This document shows, one piece after another, positions 16,603 through 25,466 of a DNA stretch of 42,118 nt. Each line of letters opens with the position of its first letter. Within the stretch, counting starts at the first letter, position 1. The position numbers and the translations under genes are program-made. This DNA is from CAZBDU01 sp964490725 (lineage in GTDB: Bacteria; Spirochaetota; Spirochaetia; SZUA-6; DRHE01): the NCBI GenBank assembly GCA_964490725.1, contig CAZBDU010000046.1:1-42118 (forward strand). The letters are read 5' to 3'. Under the pieces are notes generated by a model. It made no database searches, was not told the DNA's origin, and was given only the letters and a program-made list of their open reading frames with translations.

Positions 16603-17952
16603 TCAGAGCATGTACTTCAGGCTCGAGCAGGCCGTGGGATAGCCGTAGGCCACCTCTTTCATCTGGGCGGCGGACAGGCCGAAGCGGATCGCCATGGCGA
16701 ACAGGTTGATGGCCTCCTCGGCGTGCGGTCCCAGGAGGTGCGCCCCCAGGATACGGCCGCTCGCCTCCTCCACCAGCACCTTGTAGGCCGCCCAGCCGGC
16801 TTTCACCCTCCTGGCGTAGTACCAGGAGGAGGCGTCTCCACTGTTCACGGTGAAGCGAAGATTCCTCTCCCGGGCCTGCTCCTCCCGCAGGCCCACCGCC
16901 GCGAGCGGCGGGATCGAGTAGACCGTCGTGGCCACGCCCCGGTAGTCCGGCCTGCGGGTGTTGCCGTGGAGCAGGTTCTCCGCCACCGCGGCGCCCTGGA
17001 TGCCCGCCACGGGCGTCAGGGGCGGGCCCGGACTCGCGGCGTCTCCGGCGGCGTACACGGCGGGATTGGAGGCGCTCTGCAGGAACTCGTTCACCACCAC
17101 GCCGCGCCCGTCCCGCTCCACCTGGCCGCTGGCCAGGTCCAGATCGTCGATGTCCGGGACCCTGCCCGCTCCGTGCACCACCAGCTCCGCTTCCAGGGTG
17201 CGCGGGCCTTCGGGAGTCCGGGTCTGCACGGCGAAGGCTCCGCCGCTGCGCTCCACGGCCTCCACCTCGTGGTGGAGCCGCACGTCGATCCCCGCTTCGC
17301 GGGAAGCGCCCACCAGCGCCTCGACCAGCTGCGGCTCGAACTGCGGCAGGGGCCTGCCGCTGCGATGCAGGATCCCCACCCGAGAACCGGCGCGGGCGGC
17401 CACATGGGCGAGCTCGAAGGAGATGTAGCCTCCCCCCACGAAGAGGATGCGCTCCGGAAGGGAGTCCAGCTCCAGGAACTCCGTGCTGGTGGTCAGGTGC
17501 TCCTCGCCCGGGATGCCCAGGGTGCGCGGCCTGGCGCCGGCGGCGATCAGCATGTGTCCCGCCGTAAGCTCCTCGCGCCCCACCCGCAGCGTCGTGGGCC
17601 CGGAGAAACGGGCGCGCCCGGAAATCGGCTCGATCCCGGCCTCCCTGAAGGCCTTCTCGTTGCTCTCGGGGACCCCCTGCGTGAAGGTGCGCTTGAAGGA
17701 CATCAACGCCGGCCAGTGGATCTGCGTTGCCGCCGCCGGCACCCCCGCCTTCCCCATGCGGTGGTTCCAGTCCACCAGCTCCGCAGCGCCCACCAGCACC
17801 TTCTTGGGATCGCAGCCCCGCAGCTGGCAGGTGCCGCCGAAGGGCATGGAATCGATTACCGCCACGCTCCACCCTGCCTTCCGGCAGGGGTACATCACCG
17901 ACTTGCCGGCCGACCCGGAGCCTACCACGATCAGATCGAACCCTCGTTTCAT
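16603..17952 (-). CDS. FAD-dependent pyridine nucleotide-disulfide oxidoreductase
   Basis: The 449-residue product is a glutathione-reductase/lipoamide-dehydrogenase-type flavoprotein. It shows the FAD motif GSGSAG (about residues 11-16), the redox pair FGGTCQLRGCDPKK (Cys42 and Cys47), the NAD(P) motif GGGYISFE near residue 165, and the second FAD motif VYAAGDAA. The C-terminal dimerisation domain is present, but the usual HPT..E catalytic dyad reads GYPTACSSLKYML, so the acid-base His and Glu are missing. That marks a subclass whose substrate is unclear. The ATG at 17952 is supported by GGGAGGAG upstream; the longer frame upstream is low-complexity. Confidence 0.93.
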   Translation of the reverse strand: MKRGFDLIVVGSGSAGKSVMYPCRKAGWSVAVIDSMPFGGTCQLRGCDPKKVLVGAAELVDWNHRMGKAGVPAAATQIHWPALMSFKRTFTQGVPESNEKAFREAGIEPISGRARFSGPTTLRVGREELTAGHMLIAAGARPRTLGIPGEEHLTTSTEFLELDSLPERILFVGGGYISFELAHVAARAGSRVGILHRSGRPLPQFEPQLVEALVGASREAGIDVRLHHEVEAVERSGGAFAVQTRTPEGPRTLEAELVVHGAGRVPDIDDLDLASGQVERDGRGVVVNEFLQSASNPAVYAAGDAASPGPPLTPVAGIQGAAVAENLLHGNTRRPDYRGVATTVYSIPPLAAVGLREEQARERNLRFTVNSGDASSWYYARRVKAGWAAYKVLVEEASGRILGAHLLGPHAEEAINLFAMAIRFGLSAAQMKEVAYGYPTACSSLKYML

Positions 17953-18132
17953 CCCCGCTCTCCTCCCGGTACACCCCCTCGCGCCAGCCCGGGCGGCGGC
18001 GTCTGGAGATGCCCTGCATCCAGCATAATGCCGCCGCGTCGCTGCGTGCAAACCGGGCGGCCGTGCGGCGGGCGGGAACGGCTGCGGCCCGGGGCGCCGA
18101 GCCGGCGCCAGGTCGCGCCGCTCCCGCACCCT

Positions 18133-19365
18133 TCAGGCCGCCCCGGGGCGTTCCCCCGGCCGGCCGCCGGCCCGCCGCGGGGGCCTCAGTACCAGCCCAG
18201 CCGCGGCGAGCCCGATGCTCAAGACCCCGGCGATGGTGAGGAAGACCGCGTTGAAGCTGGCCAGGGCGGCGATGGAGGCGCCCATGGCCGGACCGGCGGC
18301 GCTTCCGGCGGCGCTCATGCTGGAGCTCAGCCCGTAGACCGACCCATGGCTGCCGGCAGCCGCCCTGGCGGCGATGAGGGCGTTCACGGTGGGCAGGGTC
18401 CCGCCCATGAACACTCCCGCCGCCAGACGCAGGAAGAACAGCTGCCAGGGGGTGCGGACCAGAAGCAGGGGCAGGTGCGCCAGGATCCCCCCGACCAGGC
18501 AGACCAGCAGGATGCGCCGGTAGCCCAGCCGGTCGCTCAGCCTGCCGATCACCGCCGCGGCGGCGGCACCCGCCAGGGCGCGGGCGCCGATGATCAGCCC
18601 GGAGGTGGTCCCGATCAGGGCGGCGGCAGGCCGCAGAGACTGGATAAACAGGGGGAGGATGGGAGTGAGCGCGGCGCTGGCCAGCTGGATCAGCGCCACC
18701 AGGAGCATGAGGGAGAGCAGCTCCCTGGAGCGCCCCAGAAGGGAGAAATCCGGAAGCACGCTGCGCCAGAACTGACCCCGCAGGGAGCGGGGCGTGAAAT
18801 CTTCCCGCACCACCGTCAGGACCGTGATCGAAGCGGCGAGAAAGAGCAGGGCGTTGAGAAAGAAGGGCACCCGGTAGCCCAGCAGGTCCGCCACCGAGCC
18901 GCCGAGCACCGGGCCCAGGGCGGAACCGACCAGGATGGAGGTCTGCAGCATTCCCAGGCTGTAGCCCGCCTTGTCGCGCGGCACGGTGCTGGCCACCAGG
19001 GTGGTGGCGGCGGCCACGGTGCCGGTGAACATCCCGCCCAGGCCGCGAAACAGCACCAGCTGCCACGGATGGGTGGCAAGCCCCATGAGCACCATCGTGA
19101 CCGCGCCGCCCAGGAGGGCCCGCAGCAGCATGATGCGCCGGCCGTAGGCGTCGGCCAGCCGGCCCCAGATGGGCGCGAACAGCGCCACCGCGGCCGCGCC
19201 GGCAGTCTGCACCATCCCGGCCCACAGCTTGACCCGGCTGAGGTCTGCCACGCCGAGGTGGCGAACGTAGAAGGGAATGATCGGGTTGGCTCCGGAGAAG
19301 GCGGCCACCGCCAGGAGCTCCGCGATCCAGATGGCGAAGAGGTTCCGCCGCCAGCGGCTGGGCAT
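18133..19365 (-). CDS. MFS transporter, MdtG-like drug exporter
   Basis: The 410-residue product has about 12 hydrophobic segments in two halves. The loop between helices 2 and 3 carries the MFS motif GRLADAYGRRIMLL, and the second half carries GRLSDRLGYRRIL in the equivalent place. ALGPVLGGSVADLLGYR in helix 5 matches the antiporter motif of drug exporters. The closest remembered relatives are MdtG-type multidrug antiporters. A terminator separates it from nifJ upstream, and the flavoprotein gene starts about 180 bases downstream. Substrate unknown. Confidence 0.92.
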   Translation of the reverse strand: MPSRWRRNLFAIWIAELLAVAAFSGANPIIPFYVRHLGVADLSRVKLWAGMVQTAGAAAVALFAPIWGRLADAYGRRIMLLRALLGGAVTMVLMGLATHPWQLVLFRGLGGMFTGTVAAATTLVASTVPRDKAGYSLGMLQTSILVGSALGPVLGGSVADLLGYRVPFFLNALLFLAASITVLTVVREDFTPRSLRGQFWRSVLPDFSLLGRSRELLSLMLLVALIQLASAALTPILPLFIQSLRPAAALIGTTSGLIIGARALAGAAAAAVIGRLSDRLGYRRILLVCLVGGILAHLPLLLVRTPWQLFFLRLAAGVFMGGTLPTVNALIAARAAAGSHGSVYGLSSSMSAAGSAAGPAMGASIAALASFNAVFLTIAGVLSIGLAAAGLVLRPPRRAGGRPGERPGAA

Positions 19366-19385
19366 GATCCTGCTACCCTCTGCTT

Positions 19386-19421
19386 GAAAAAGCGAGGCAG
19401 GGGCGCGGGCCCCTGCCTTTT
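19386..19421 (-). terminator. Strong rho-independent terminator after nifJ
   Basis: A perfect ten-base stem, AGGCAGGGGC with GCCCCTGCCT (19395-19418), closes a four-base loop. On the minus strand it is followed three bases later by TTTTTC, and on the plus strand at once by TTTT, so it can work in both directions. It separates nifJ from the MFS gene. Confidence 0.85.
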
Positions 19422-19466
19422 GCTGTCCGCCGTCGACGGGCCGGAGCTGCGCTCCGGCTCGACCGG

Positions 19467-22400
19467 TCAGCCGCTCACCGGCCGGTCCGCCAGGTAGCGG
19501 TAGTAGCGGTACTTCTCACGGGCGTCCCGCCTGGCCTGCCCCAGGAACTCCTCGGCCCGGCGGGGATGCTGCTCCCGCAGCGAGCGGAAGCGGATTTCCC
19601 GGTACATGTAGTCGGCGATGTCACCGGTGGGTTCCTTGCTGTCCAGGATGAGGGGGTTCTTGCCTTCCCTGCCCAACAGGGGGTTGAAGCGGTACAGGAG
19701 CCAGGACCCCGAATCCACCGCCAGCTTCTGCTGCCGGGCCCCGTACTTGAGGTTGTACCCGTGGGCGATGCAGTGGGTGTAGGCGATGACGATGGAGGGC
19801 CCCGGGTAGCTCTCGGCCTCCTGCAGGGCCCGGATGGTCTGGACGCGGTTGGCTCCCATGGCCACGCTGGCCACGTAGACCGTGCCGTAGGTCATGGCCA
19901 TCAGCCCCAGGTCCTTCTTGGCCAAAGGCTTCCCCGCTGCGGCGAACTTGGCGATGGCCCCCAGGGGGGTGGCCTTGGACATCTGGCCGCCGGTGTTGGA
20001 GTACACCCCGGTGTCCAGCACCAGGATGTTGATGTCCCGGTCCGAGGCGATCACGTGGTCCAGGCCTCCGTAGCCGATGTCGTAGGCCCAGCCGTCGCCG
20101 CCGAACGCCCACACCGACCGCCGCACCAGGTAGTCCGCCACGGACTGGAGCTGCCTCGCCTCCCCGGTTTTCGCCTTCGCGAGGACATCTTTCAGCTTCG
20201 CCACCCTGGCGCGCTGGGCCTCGATCTCCTCCTGAGTGGACTGGTCCGACTCCTGGATGCTCTGCGCCAGGTCCAGATCCACCAGCTTGCTCTTCACCGC
20301 CTCGTGCAGCAGCTCCAGGGCGAACTGGCTCATCTTGTCCACGTTGAGGCGCATCCCGAAACCGAACTCCGCCGCGTCCTCGAACAGGGAGTTGCTCCAG
20401 ACCGGCCCGCGCCCGTCGGCGCGCACGGCGTAGGGGGTGTTGGGCAGGTTCCCACCGTAGATCGAGGAGCAGCCGGTGGCGTTGGCGATGATGGCCCGGT
20501 CCCCAAAGAGCTGGCTCACCAGCTTCACGTAGGGGGTTTCTCCGCAGCCTGAGCAGGCCCCCGAGAACTCGAACAGAGGCCGGATGAACTGCGAGCCCTT
20601 GATGGTGTTGCGCTTGATCAGGCTTTCCGGCACCTCCGGCAGCGACAGGAAGAACTCCCAGTTCTTCGCCTCCTGCTCGCGCAGCGGCGGCTGGGGCACC
20701 ATGTTGATGGCCTTGCGCCCGGTTTTCTCCCCGTCCTTTTTCTCGTCGGCCGGGCAGATCTCCACGCACAGCGCGCAGCCCGTGCAGTCCTCCGGAGACA
20801 CCTGGAGGGTATACTTCATGCCGGCCAGATCCTTGCCCCGGGCGTCCACGGACTTGAAGGCGCCGGGTGAGCCGGCCAGTGCCTTGGCGTCGTAGGCCTT
20901 CATGCGGATCACCGCGTGCGGGCAGATCAGCGAGCACTCGCCGCACTGGATGCACACCTCCGGCAGCCAGGCCGGAATCTCCTCGGCGACGTTGCGCTTC
21001 TCGTACTGGGTGGTGGCGGTGGGATAGGTGCCGTCGTCGGGAAGCTTCGACAGGGGAAGCTTCTCTCCGCGCCCGGCGATGATCTCCCCGATCACCTCCT
21101 TCACGAAGGGAGGCGCTTCCGGAGGAGCCGGCGGCAGCATGTGCAGCCCGCCGTTCGCCTGCTTCGGGTAGTCCACCTTCTGCACCGCCTTGCGGGCGGC
21201 CTCCACCCCCCTCATGTTCATCTCCACGATGTCCCGTCCCTTGGAGCCGTAGGTGTCCTCGATGGCCACCTTGATCAGCTCCAGGGCCTTGTCCTCCGGC
21301 AGCACCCCGGAGATGAGGAAGAAAGCGGTCTGCATGATCGTGTTGATCCTGCCGCCCAGGCCGGCCTGCTCGGCGATCTTCAGCGCGTCGATGACGTAGA
21401 AGTTGAGGCTCTTTTCGACGATCTGCTTCTGCACCTCCGCGGGCAGCTTCTCCCAGACCTCCTGCTTCCCGTACGGGGAGGCCAGAAGGAAGGTGGCGCC
21501 CGGCTCCGCGGCGGAGAGCATGTCGTAGCGCTCCAGGAAGCTGAACTTGTGGCAGGCCACGAAGCTGGCCTTCTGGATGAGGTAGGTGCTCTTCACGGGC
21601 CTGCGGCCGAAGCGCAGGTGACTCACGGTGCGGGCGCCGCTCTTCTTGGAGTCGTAGACGAAGAAACCCTGGGCGTAGTTGTCCGTGGCCTTGCCGATGA
21701 TCTTGATGGAGTTCTTGTTGGCGCCCACCGTGCCGTCCGCGCCCAGGCCGTAAAACATGGCGCGGTGCACGTCCTTCTCGGTGGAAAACTCCTCGTCCCA
21801 GGGAAGGCTGGTGCCGGCCAGGTCGTCGTGAATGCCCGCAGTGAAGTGGTTCTTCGGCCGCTTCTCCTTCAGGTTGTCCAGCACCGCCTTGCACATGCCG
21901 GGGTTGAACTCGTTGGAGCCCAGGCCGTAGCGTCCGCCCACGATCACAGGGTAGCTCCGCAGGCCGCCGCCGTCGCTCATGACCTCGCCCACGGCGGTTC
22001 GAACGTCCTCGTACAGCGGCTCACCGAGGGAGCCCGGCTCCTTCGTGCGGTCCAGCACAGCCACGGCCTTCACGGTCTCCGGCAGCGCCGCCATCAGGTG
22101 CTTCGGGCTGAAGGGGCGGAAGAGGCGCACCTTCACCAGGCCGACCTTCTCCCCCTGCCCGGAAAGGGCGCTCACCGTCTCGTCCATGGTCTCCGCTCCG
22201 GAGCCCATCATCACGACCACGCGCTCGGCGTCCGGTGCGCCCACGTAGTCGAAGAGCCGGTAGCGCCTGCCGGCGATCCTGGCGAAGCGCTCCATCGCCT
22301 TTTCCACGATCCCCGGGGCCGCCAGGTAGTAGGGGTTCACCGTCTCCCGGGCGGCGAAGAACACGTCCGGGTTCTGCGAGGTGCCGCGGATGGCCGGCCG

Positions 22401-23033
22401 CTCCGGGTTGAGCCCCCTGGCCCGATGGGCGCGGACCAGCTCGTCGTCGATCATGGCCTTCATGTCCTCGAAGGTGAGCTCCTCCACCTTCTGGATCTCG
22501 TGGGAGGTGCGGAAGCCGTCGAAGAAGTGCAGGAAGGGGATGCGGGACTCCAGGGTTGCCGCCTGAGCGATGAGGGCGAAGTCCATCACCTCCTGCACCG
22601 AGCCGGAGCAGAGCATGGCCCAGCCGGTGGCGCGGGCGGCCATGACGTCGGTGTGGTCGCCGAAGATGGACAGGGCCTGGGCCGCCACCGCCCGGGCGGC
22701 GATGTGGAACACCGCCGGACACAGCTCCCCGGCGATCTTGAACATGTTGGGGATCATCAGCAGGAGCCCCTGGGAGGCCGTGAAGGTGGTGGTCAGGGCG
22801 CCGGTGGTCAGGGATCCGTGCACCGCGCCGGCCGCGCCGGCCTCCGACTGCATCTCCACCACCGTGGGCACCGTGCCCCAGATGTTTCTCCGGCCCTCGG
22901 CCGAAAGCTCGTCCGCCATCTCTCCCATGGGAGAGGAAGGGGTAATAGGATAGATGGCGACGACCTCGTTGGTGGCGTGCGCCACGTAGGCTGCGGCCGT
23001 ATTGCCATCGATGGTAACCATCTTGCGTGCCAT
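19467..23033 (-). CDS. nifJ: Pyruvate:ferredoxin (flavodoxin) oxidoreductase, single-chain
   Basis: The 1188-residue product is a full-length single-chain enzyme (family about 1170-1200). It oxidises pyruvate with CoA to acetyl-CoA and CO2 and passes electrons to ferredoxin or flavodoxin. Domains in order: the N-terminal pyrimidine-binding domain (VVAIYPITPSSPMGEMADE), the transketolase-C-like domain, the gamma-type domain (GLGADGTVGANKNSIKIIG), two [4Fe-4S] ferredoxin motifs near residues 690 (CIQCGECSLICP) and 750 (CTGCALCVEICP), and the C-terminal TPP-binding domain (SGACSGCGETPY, ATGCSSIYGGNLP). It is probably central to fermentative carbon flow. AAAGGA precedes the ATG. The gene has its own promoter and terminator. 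Confidence 0.98.
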   Translation of the reverse strand: MARKMVTIDGNTAAAYVAHATNEVVAIYPITPSSPMGEMADELSAEGRRNIWGTVPTVVEMQSEAGAAGAVHGSLTTGALTTTFTASQGLLLMIPNMFKIAGELCPAVFHIAARAVAAQALSIFGDHTDVMAARATGWAMLCSGSVQEVMDFALIAQAATLESRIPFLHFFDGFRTSHEIQKVEELTFEDMKAMIDDELVRAHRARGLNPERPAIRGTSQNPDVFFAARETVNPYYLAAPGIVEKAMERFARIAGRRYRLFDYVGAPDAERVVVMMGSGAETMDETVSALSGQGEKVGLVKVRLFRPFSPKHLMAALPETVKAVAVLDRTKEPGSLGEPLYEDVRTAVGEVMSDGGGLRSYPVIVGGRYGLGSNEFNPGMCKAVLDNLKEKRPKNHFTAGIHDDLAGTSLPWDEEFSTEKDVHRAMFYGLGADGTVGANKNSIKIIGKATDNYAQGFFVYDSKKSGARTVSHLRFGRRPVKSTYLIQKASFVACHKFSFLERYDMLSAAEPGATFLLASPYGKQEVWEKLPAEVQKQIVEKSLNFYVIDALKIAEQAGLGGRINTIMQTAFFLISGVLPEDKALELIKVAIEDTYGSKGRDIVEMNMRGVEAARKAVQKVDYPKQANGGLHMLPPAPPEAPPFVKEVIGEIIAGRGEKLPLSKLPDDGTYPTATTQYEKRNVAEEIPAWLPEVCIQCGECSLICPHAVIRMKAYDAKALAGSPGAFKSVDARGKDLAGMKYTLQVSPEDCTGCALCVEICPADEKKDGEKTGRKAINMVPQPPLREQEAKNWEFFLSLPEVPESLIKRNTIKGSQFIRPLFEFSGACSGCGETPYVKLVSQLFGDRAIIANATGCSSIYGGNLPNTPYAVRADGRGPVWSNSLFEDAAEFGFGMRLNVDKMSQFALELLHEAVKSKLVDLDLAQSIQESDQSTQEEIEAQRARVAKLKDVLAKAKTGEARQLQSVADYLVRRSVWAFGGDGWAYDIGYGGLDHVIASDRDINILVLDTGVYSNTGGQMSKATPLGAIAKFAAAGKPLAKKDLGLMAMTYGTVYVASVAMGANRVQTIRALQEAESYPGPSIVIAYTHCIAHGYNLKYGARQQKLAVDSGSWLLYRFNPLLGREGKNPLILDSKEPTGDIADYMYREIRFRSLREQHPRRAEEFLGQARRDAREKYRYYRYLADRPVSG

Positions 23034-23067
23034 GCATCGTTCCTTTATGCGTGGGATTTCGTAGTTC

Positions 23068-23096
23068 AGTATACCGGCACCGACCGGTTAATACAA
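23068..23096 (-). promoter_or_regulatory. nifJ promoter with a palindrome in the spacer
   Basis: On the minus strand TTGTAT (23096-23091), 17 bases and TATACT (23073-23068) make a good sigma-70-type promoter about 35 bases upstream of the nifJ ATG. The spacer and its edge hold the inverted repeat ACCGG-TCGGTG-CCGGT, placed where a repressor would block RNA polymerase. It does not match the Rex site. Confidence 0.7.
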
Positions 23097-23212
23097 GGGA
23101 AGCGGCCTCCCGGACCTCCCCGAAAGCCGAAGCAGCCGGCCCCGGCGGTGGACACCGGGGAGCCGATGCTCTACTCTCTGTCGGTGGGCAACCGGCAGCA
23201 GCGAGGCAAGAG

Positions 23213-23866
23213 GTGACTCGGATCATCCTGGTGCGCCACGGGCAGACCGCCTGGAACGTGGTGGAGCGCTTTCGCGGGCGGGAAGATCTTCCCCTCGACC
23301 AGACCGGGCTTTGGCAGGCCAGCCGCACCGCCGAGCGGATCGCCGAGGAGTGGAGCCCGCGGGCCCTCTACTCCAGCCCTCTGCGGAGGGCCAGGCAGAC
23401 CGCAGAGGCGGCCGCCCGGCGCTTGCGGCTGCCCCTGCAGGTCCATCCGGGATTGATCGACATTGACTACGGCCGGTGGCAGGGCCTGACCCCAGAGGAG
23501 GCCGGACGGCGCTGGCCCGGACGCCTGCGGGCCTGGTACGAGTCTCCGCGGCGGGCGCAGCCCCCGGGAGGGGAAGCGCTCGCCCTGGTGATGCGCCGCT
23601 GCCGGAAGGCGGCCCTGGAGATAGCCGGCCGGCATCCGGGACAGACCGTGGTGCTGGTGGGTCACACTGTGGTCAACCGGACGCTGCTGCTGGCCGTGCT
23701 CGGCCTGGGGCTGGAGGGGTTCTGGCGGCTGCGGCAGGAACCCTGCGCCGTCAACCTGATCGAGATCCGGGACTCCTCCCTGGCGCTTTCGAGCATGAAC
23801 GACACCTGCCACCTGCGGAAGGCGGGCGGCAGTGCGGAGCCGCCGGGCCAGGAGCGCGGACGGTGA
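23213..23866 (+). CDS. Histidine phosphatase family protein (phosphoglycerate mutase-like)
   Basis: The 217-residue product has the branch signature LVRHGQTAWN near the N-terminus (phospho-accepting His), the paired Arg in YSSPLRRARQTAEA, a DIDYGRWQGL segment typical of CobC/GpmB-like phosphatases, and the second catalytic His in VVLVGHTVVNRTLL. It removes phosphate from small metabolites; substrate cannot be told. The GTG at 23213 was chosen because the family begins right at this point and GAGG lies six bases upstream. The stop overlaps the DUF6062 gene start (GTGA). Confidence 0.92.
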   Translation: MTRIILVRHGQTAWNVVERFRGREDLPLDQTGLWQASRTAERIAEEWSPRALYSSPLRRARQTAEAAARRLRLPLQVHPGLIDIDYGRWQGLTPEEAGRRWPGRLRAWYESPRRAQPPGGEALALVMRRCRKAALEIAGRHPGQTVVLVGHTVVNRTLLLAVLGLGLEGFWRLRQEPCAVNLIEIRDSSLALSSMNDTCHLRKAGGSAEPPGQERGR

Positions 23867-24555
23867 AAGGAAGAGGCAGCCGAAGGAAACCGGCGGGGCG
23901 GCGGCAGAAGCACAACGCCTTCTATCGGCTCCTGGAAGCCTGCCGGGAGGCGGAGTGCCCGCTCTGCGCCCTGGCGCGGCGCCGTGTGAAGCGGTACTTC
24001 GAGGGCCTGCTCTACGAGAAGGTGAACGACCCGGAGCTGCGGAAGCGTATCCGCAGCGCGGGAGGGTTCTGCAACCGTCACTCCTTCCAGTTCGCAGAAT
24101 ACCACGACGGCCTGGCCGGCTCGATCCTGTACCGGGATCTGCTGGAAACGTGGCTGCAGCGGCCCTCGGCCATGCCGGTGCAGTCTTCCGACGGGCGCCT
24201 GCCCGACTGCCCGGCCTGCCGGGAGAAGGCGCAGGCCGAGCAGAGGGCTCTCTCGCTGCTGACGGCTTTTCTCGATGATGAGGAGCTGCATGAGGCCCTT
24301 CGGGGCTCCTCCGGGCTGTGCCTGCCGCACCTGGGGATGCTGGAGGAGCGGTTGGGTCGCGGCAGGAAGGCGCTTCCGGGCTGGCTCGCCGATCTCCAGC
24401 GGGCCGTCGTGGAGAAGATCGCGGCGGACCTGCGCGCCTGCCTGGACAGCCGCAACTACTCTCTGGGTACGGACAGGCCCGCTCTCAGCCGGGAGCAGGA
24501 GCTGGCCTGGGAGAGGGCGGTGCGCATGGTGGCCGGCTTTCCCGCCGTGGATTGA
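23863..24555 (+). CDS. DUF6062-type cysteine-rich protein
   Basis: The 230-residue product carries two similar halves, each with a Cys pair and a later Cys-His: CPLC with FCNRHSFQF, then CPAC with LCLPHLGML. Between them are the family-like LLYEKVNDPELRKRIR and a long helical tail. The spacing suggests two metal or iron-sulfur sites. I recall this layout as DUF6062, whose role is unknown. The GTG start overlaps the phosphatase stop by four bases, so the pair is translationally coupled. There is no signal peptide. Confidence 0.82.
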   Translation: MKGRGSRRKPAGRRQKHNAFYRLLEACREAECPLCALARRRVKRYFEGLLYEKVNDPELRKRIRSAGGFCNRHSFQFAEYHDGLAGSILYRDLLETWLQRPSAMPVQSSDGRLPDCPACREKAQAEQRALSLLTAFLDDEELHEALRGSSGLCLPHLGMLEERLGRGRKALPGWLADLQRAVVEKIAADLRACLDSRNYSLGTDRPALSREQELAWERAVRMVAGFPAVD

Positions 24556-24576
24556 GAAGCGATCCGGACGGCCCGC

Positions 24577-24729
24577 TCAATACAGTCCGGTGAGCCTGCC
24601 CATCACGTAGATGGCTCCCGAGACGATGAGGCTGGCCACGACGGTCATGAAAGTCCCCGCGAAGGCCATGTCCTTGATCGAGAAATAGCCGGCCGAATAG
24701 GGTATGACGTTCGTGGGCGTGGAGGTCAC
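24577..24729 (-). pseudogene. C-terminal remnant of an SLC13/DASS-type anion transporter
   Basis: The last 50 codons of a membrane transporter are left: VTSTPTNVIPYSAGYFSIKD then a closing hydrophobic helix (FAGTFMTVVASLIVSG). The STPTN-x-x-x-x-SAGYF block matches the substrate and sodium-binding loop near the C-terminus of divalent-anion:Na+ symporters (CitT, SLC13). The remaining 400 or so residues are missing. The remnant begins within the last codons of the NDP kinase gene, which marks a sharp junction near 24730. A functional 50-residue peptide is unlikely. Confidence 0.72.
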
Positions 24730-25466
24730 CAGGCCTCGGCACCCTCGTTCAGCAGGTACTTGGCCACCACGGTGGGAAGCGGGCAGGGTGCGTCCTTGCC
24801 CTGCTGGATGAGACGAAGCACCTGTAGGTCGGACTCCCACATCACGTCACCCGGCGCCACCACGCATACGCTGCCGGGCTCGTACCTGGGAAGGAGGCTG
24901 TCCTCCTTGAAGTAGTACAGCTCCTCGCTCTGCATCGTGGAGTAGGCCCGCATGAAGGGCGGTATCTCGTTGGGCTTGAACCAGAGCTTGATCTCCCGCT
25001 CCGCCTCCTCGTCCGTGGCGGATGCGTGGATCAGGTTGTCCATGCGCTCGCCGATCTGGTTGCCGCTCCCGTCCCGCAGGCTGACGATGGTACCCAGGGA
25101 GCGGATGCAGCCAGGCTTCTGCTCCCGCGCCGCATGGGGATTGGTGGGCCCGGCCACCTCCCGCACCTTCTTCACGGCGTCGGGCCCTTGATACACGATG
25201 GCGATCACCCGCTGGCGATGAGGCTTGTCGCCGTAGTGCACCTTGCCGGTGATGTACTCGATGAGGGACGGATAGAAGACCTTGCCCCGATGCTCCTCGT
25301 AGTGCACCTCCGCCAGCATCCTGGTGACGTGGACCACCTTGGTGCCGGCGTAGATCAGCCCGGTATGGAACTCCGACAGCTGCGACAGCACGTACCCGGT
25401 CAGCGAGTTCTTCAGCGCATCCGGTTTGATCAGCGCCAGGGTCTGCTCCAGCTCTCTGTTGCGCAC
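24726..25466 (-). CDS. ndk: Nucleoside-diphosphate kinase with C-terminal extension
   Basis: The 246-residue product has an NDP-kinase core with insertions. Visible are the opening TLALIKPDALKN, the AGPTNPHAAREQKPGCIRSL block and the active-site NLIHASATDEEAEREIKLWF with the phospho-accepting His147. NDP kinases transfer the gamma phosphate between nucleotides and usually have about 140-150 residues; here an insertion near residues 50-90 and a tail of about 75 residues are added. Such long forms exist but their added function is unknown. The GTG start at 25466 has GGAGG seven bases upstream. The tail may be shaped by the junction with the transporter remnant that starts at its stop. Confidence 0.85.
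   Translation of the reverse strand: MRNRELEQTLALIKPDALKNSLTGYVLSQLSEFHTGLIYAGTKVVHVTRMLAEVHYEEHRGKVFYPSLIEYITGKVHYGDKPHRQRVIAIVYQGPDAVKKVREVAGPTNPHAAREQKPGCIRSLGTIVSLRDGSGNQIGERMDNLIHASATDEEAEREIKLWFKPNEIPPFMRAYSTMQSEELYYFKEDSLLPRYEPGSVCVVAPGDVMWESDLQVLRLIQQGKDAPCPLPTVVAKYLLNEGAEAW

Noticed and set aside
15745..19497. A 1250-codon open frame on the plus strand opposite the epimerase, flavoprotein and MFS genes
   Set aside because: Composition is antisense-like and it spans three well-supported genes and their gaps.
20916..23216. A 766-codon open frame on the plus strand opposite nifJ
   Set aside because: His/Leu/Val-rich shadow; nifJ on the other strand has complete domains.
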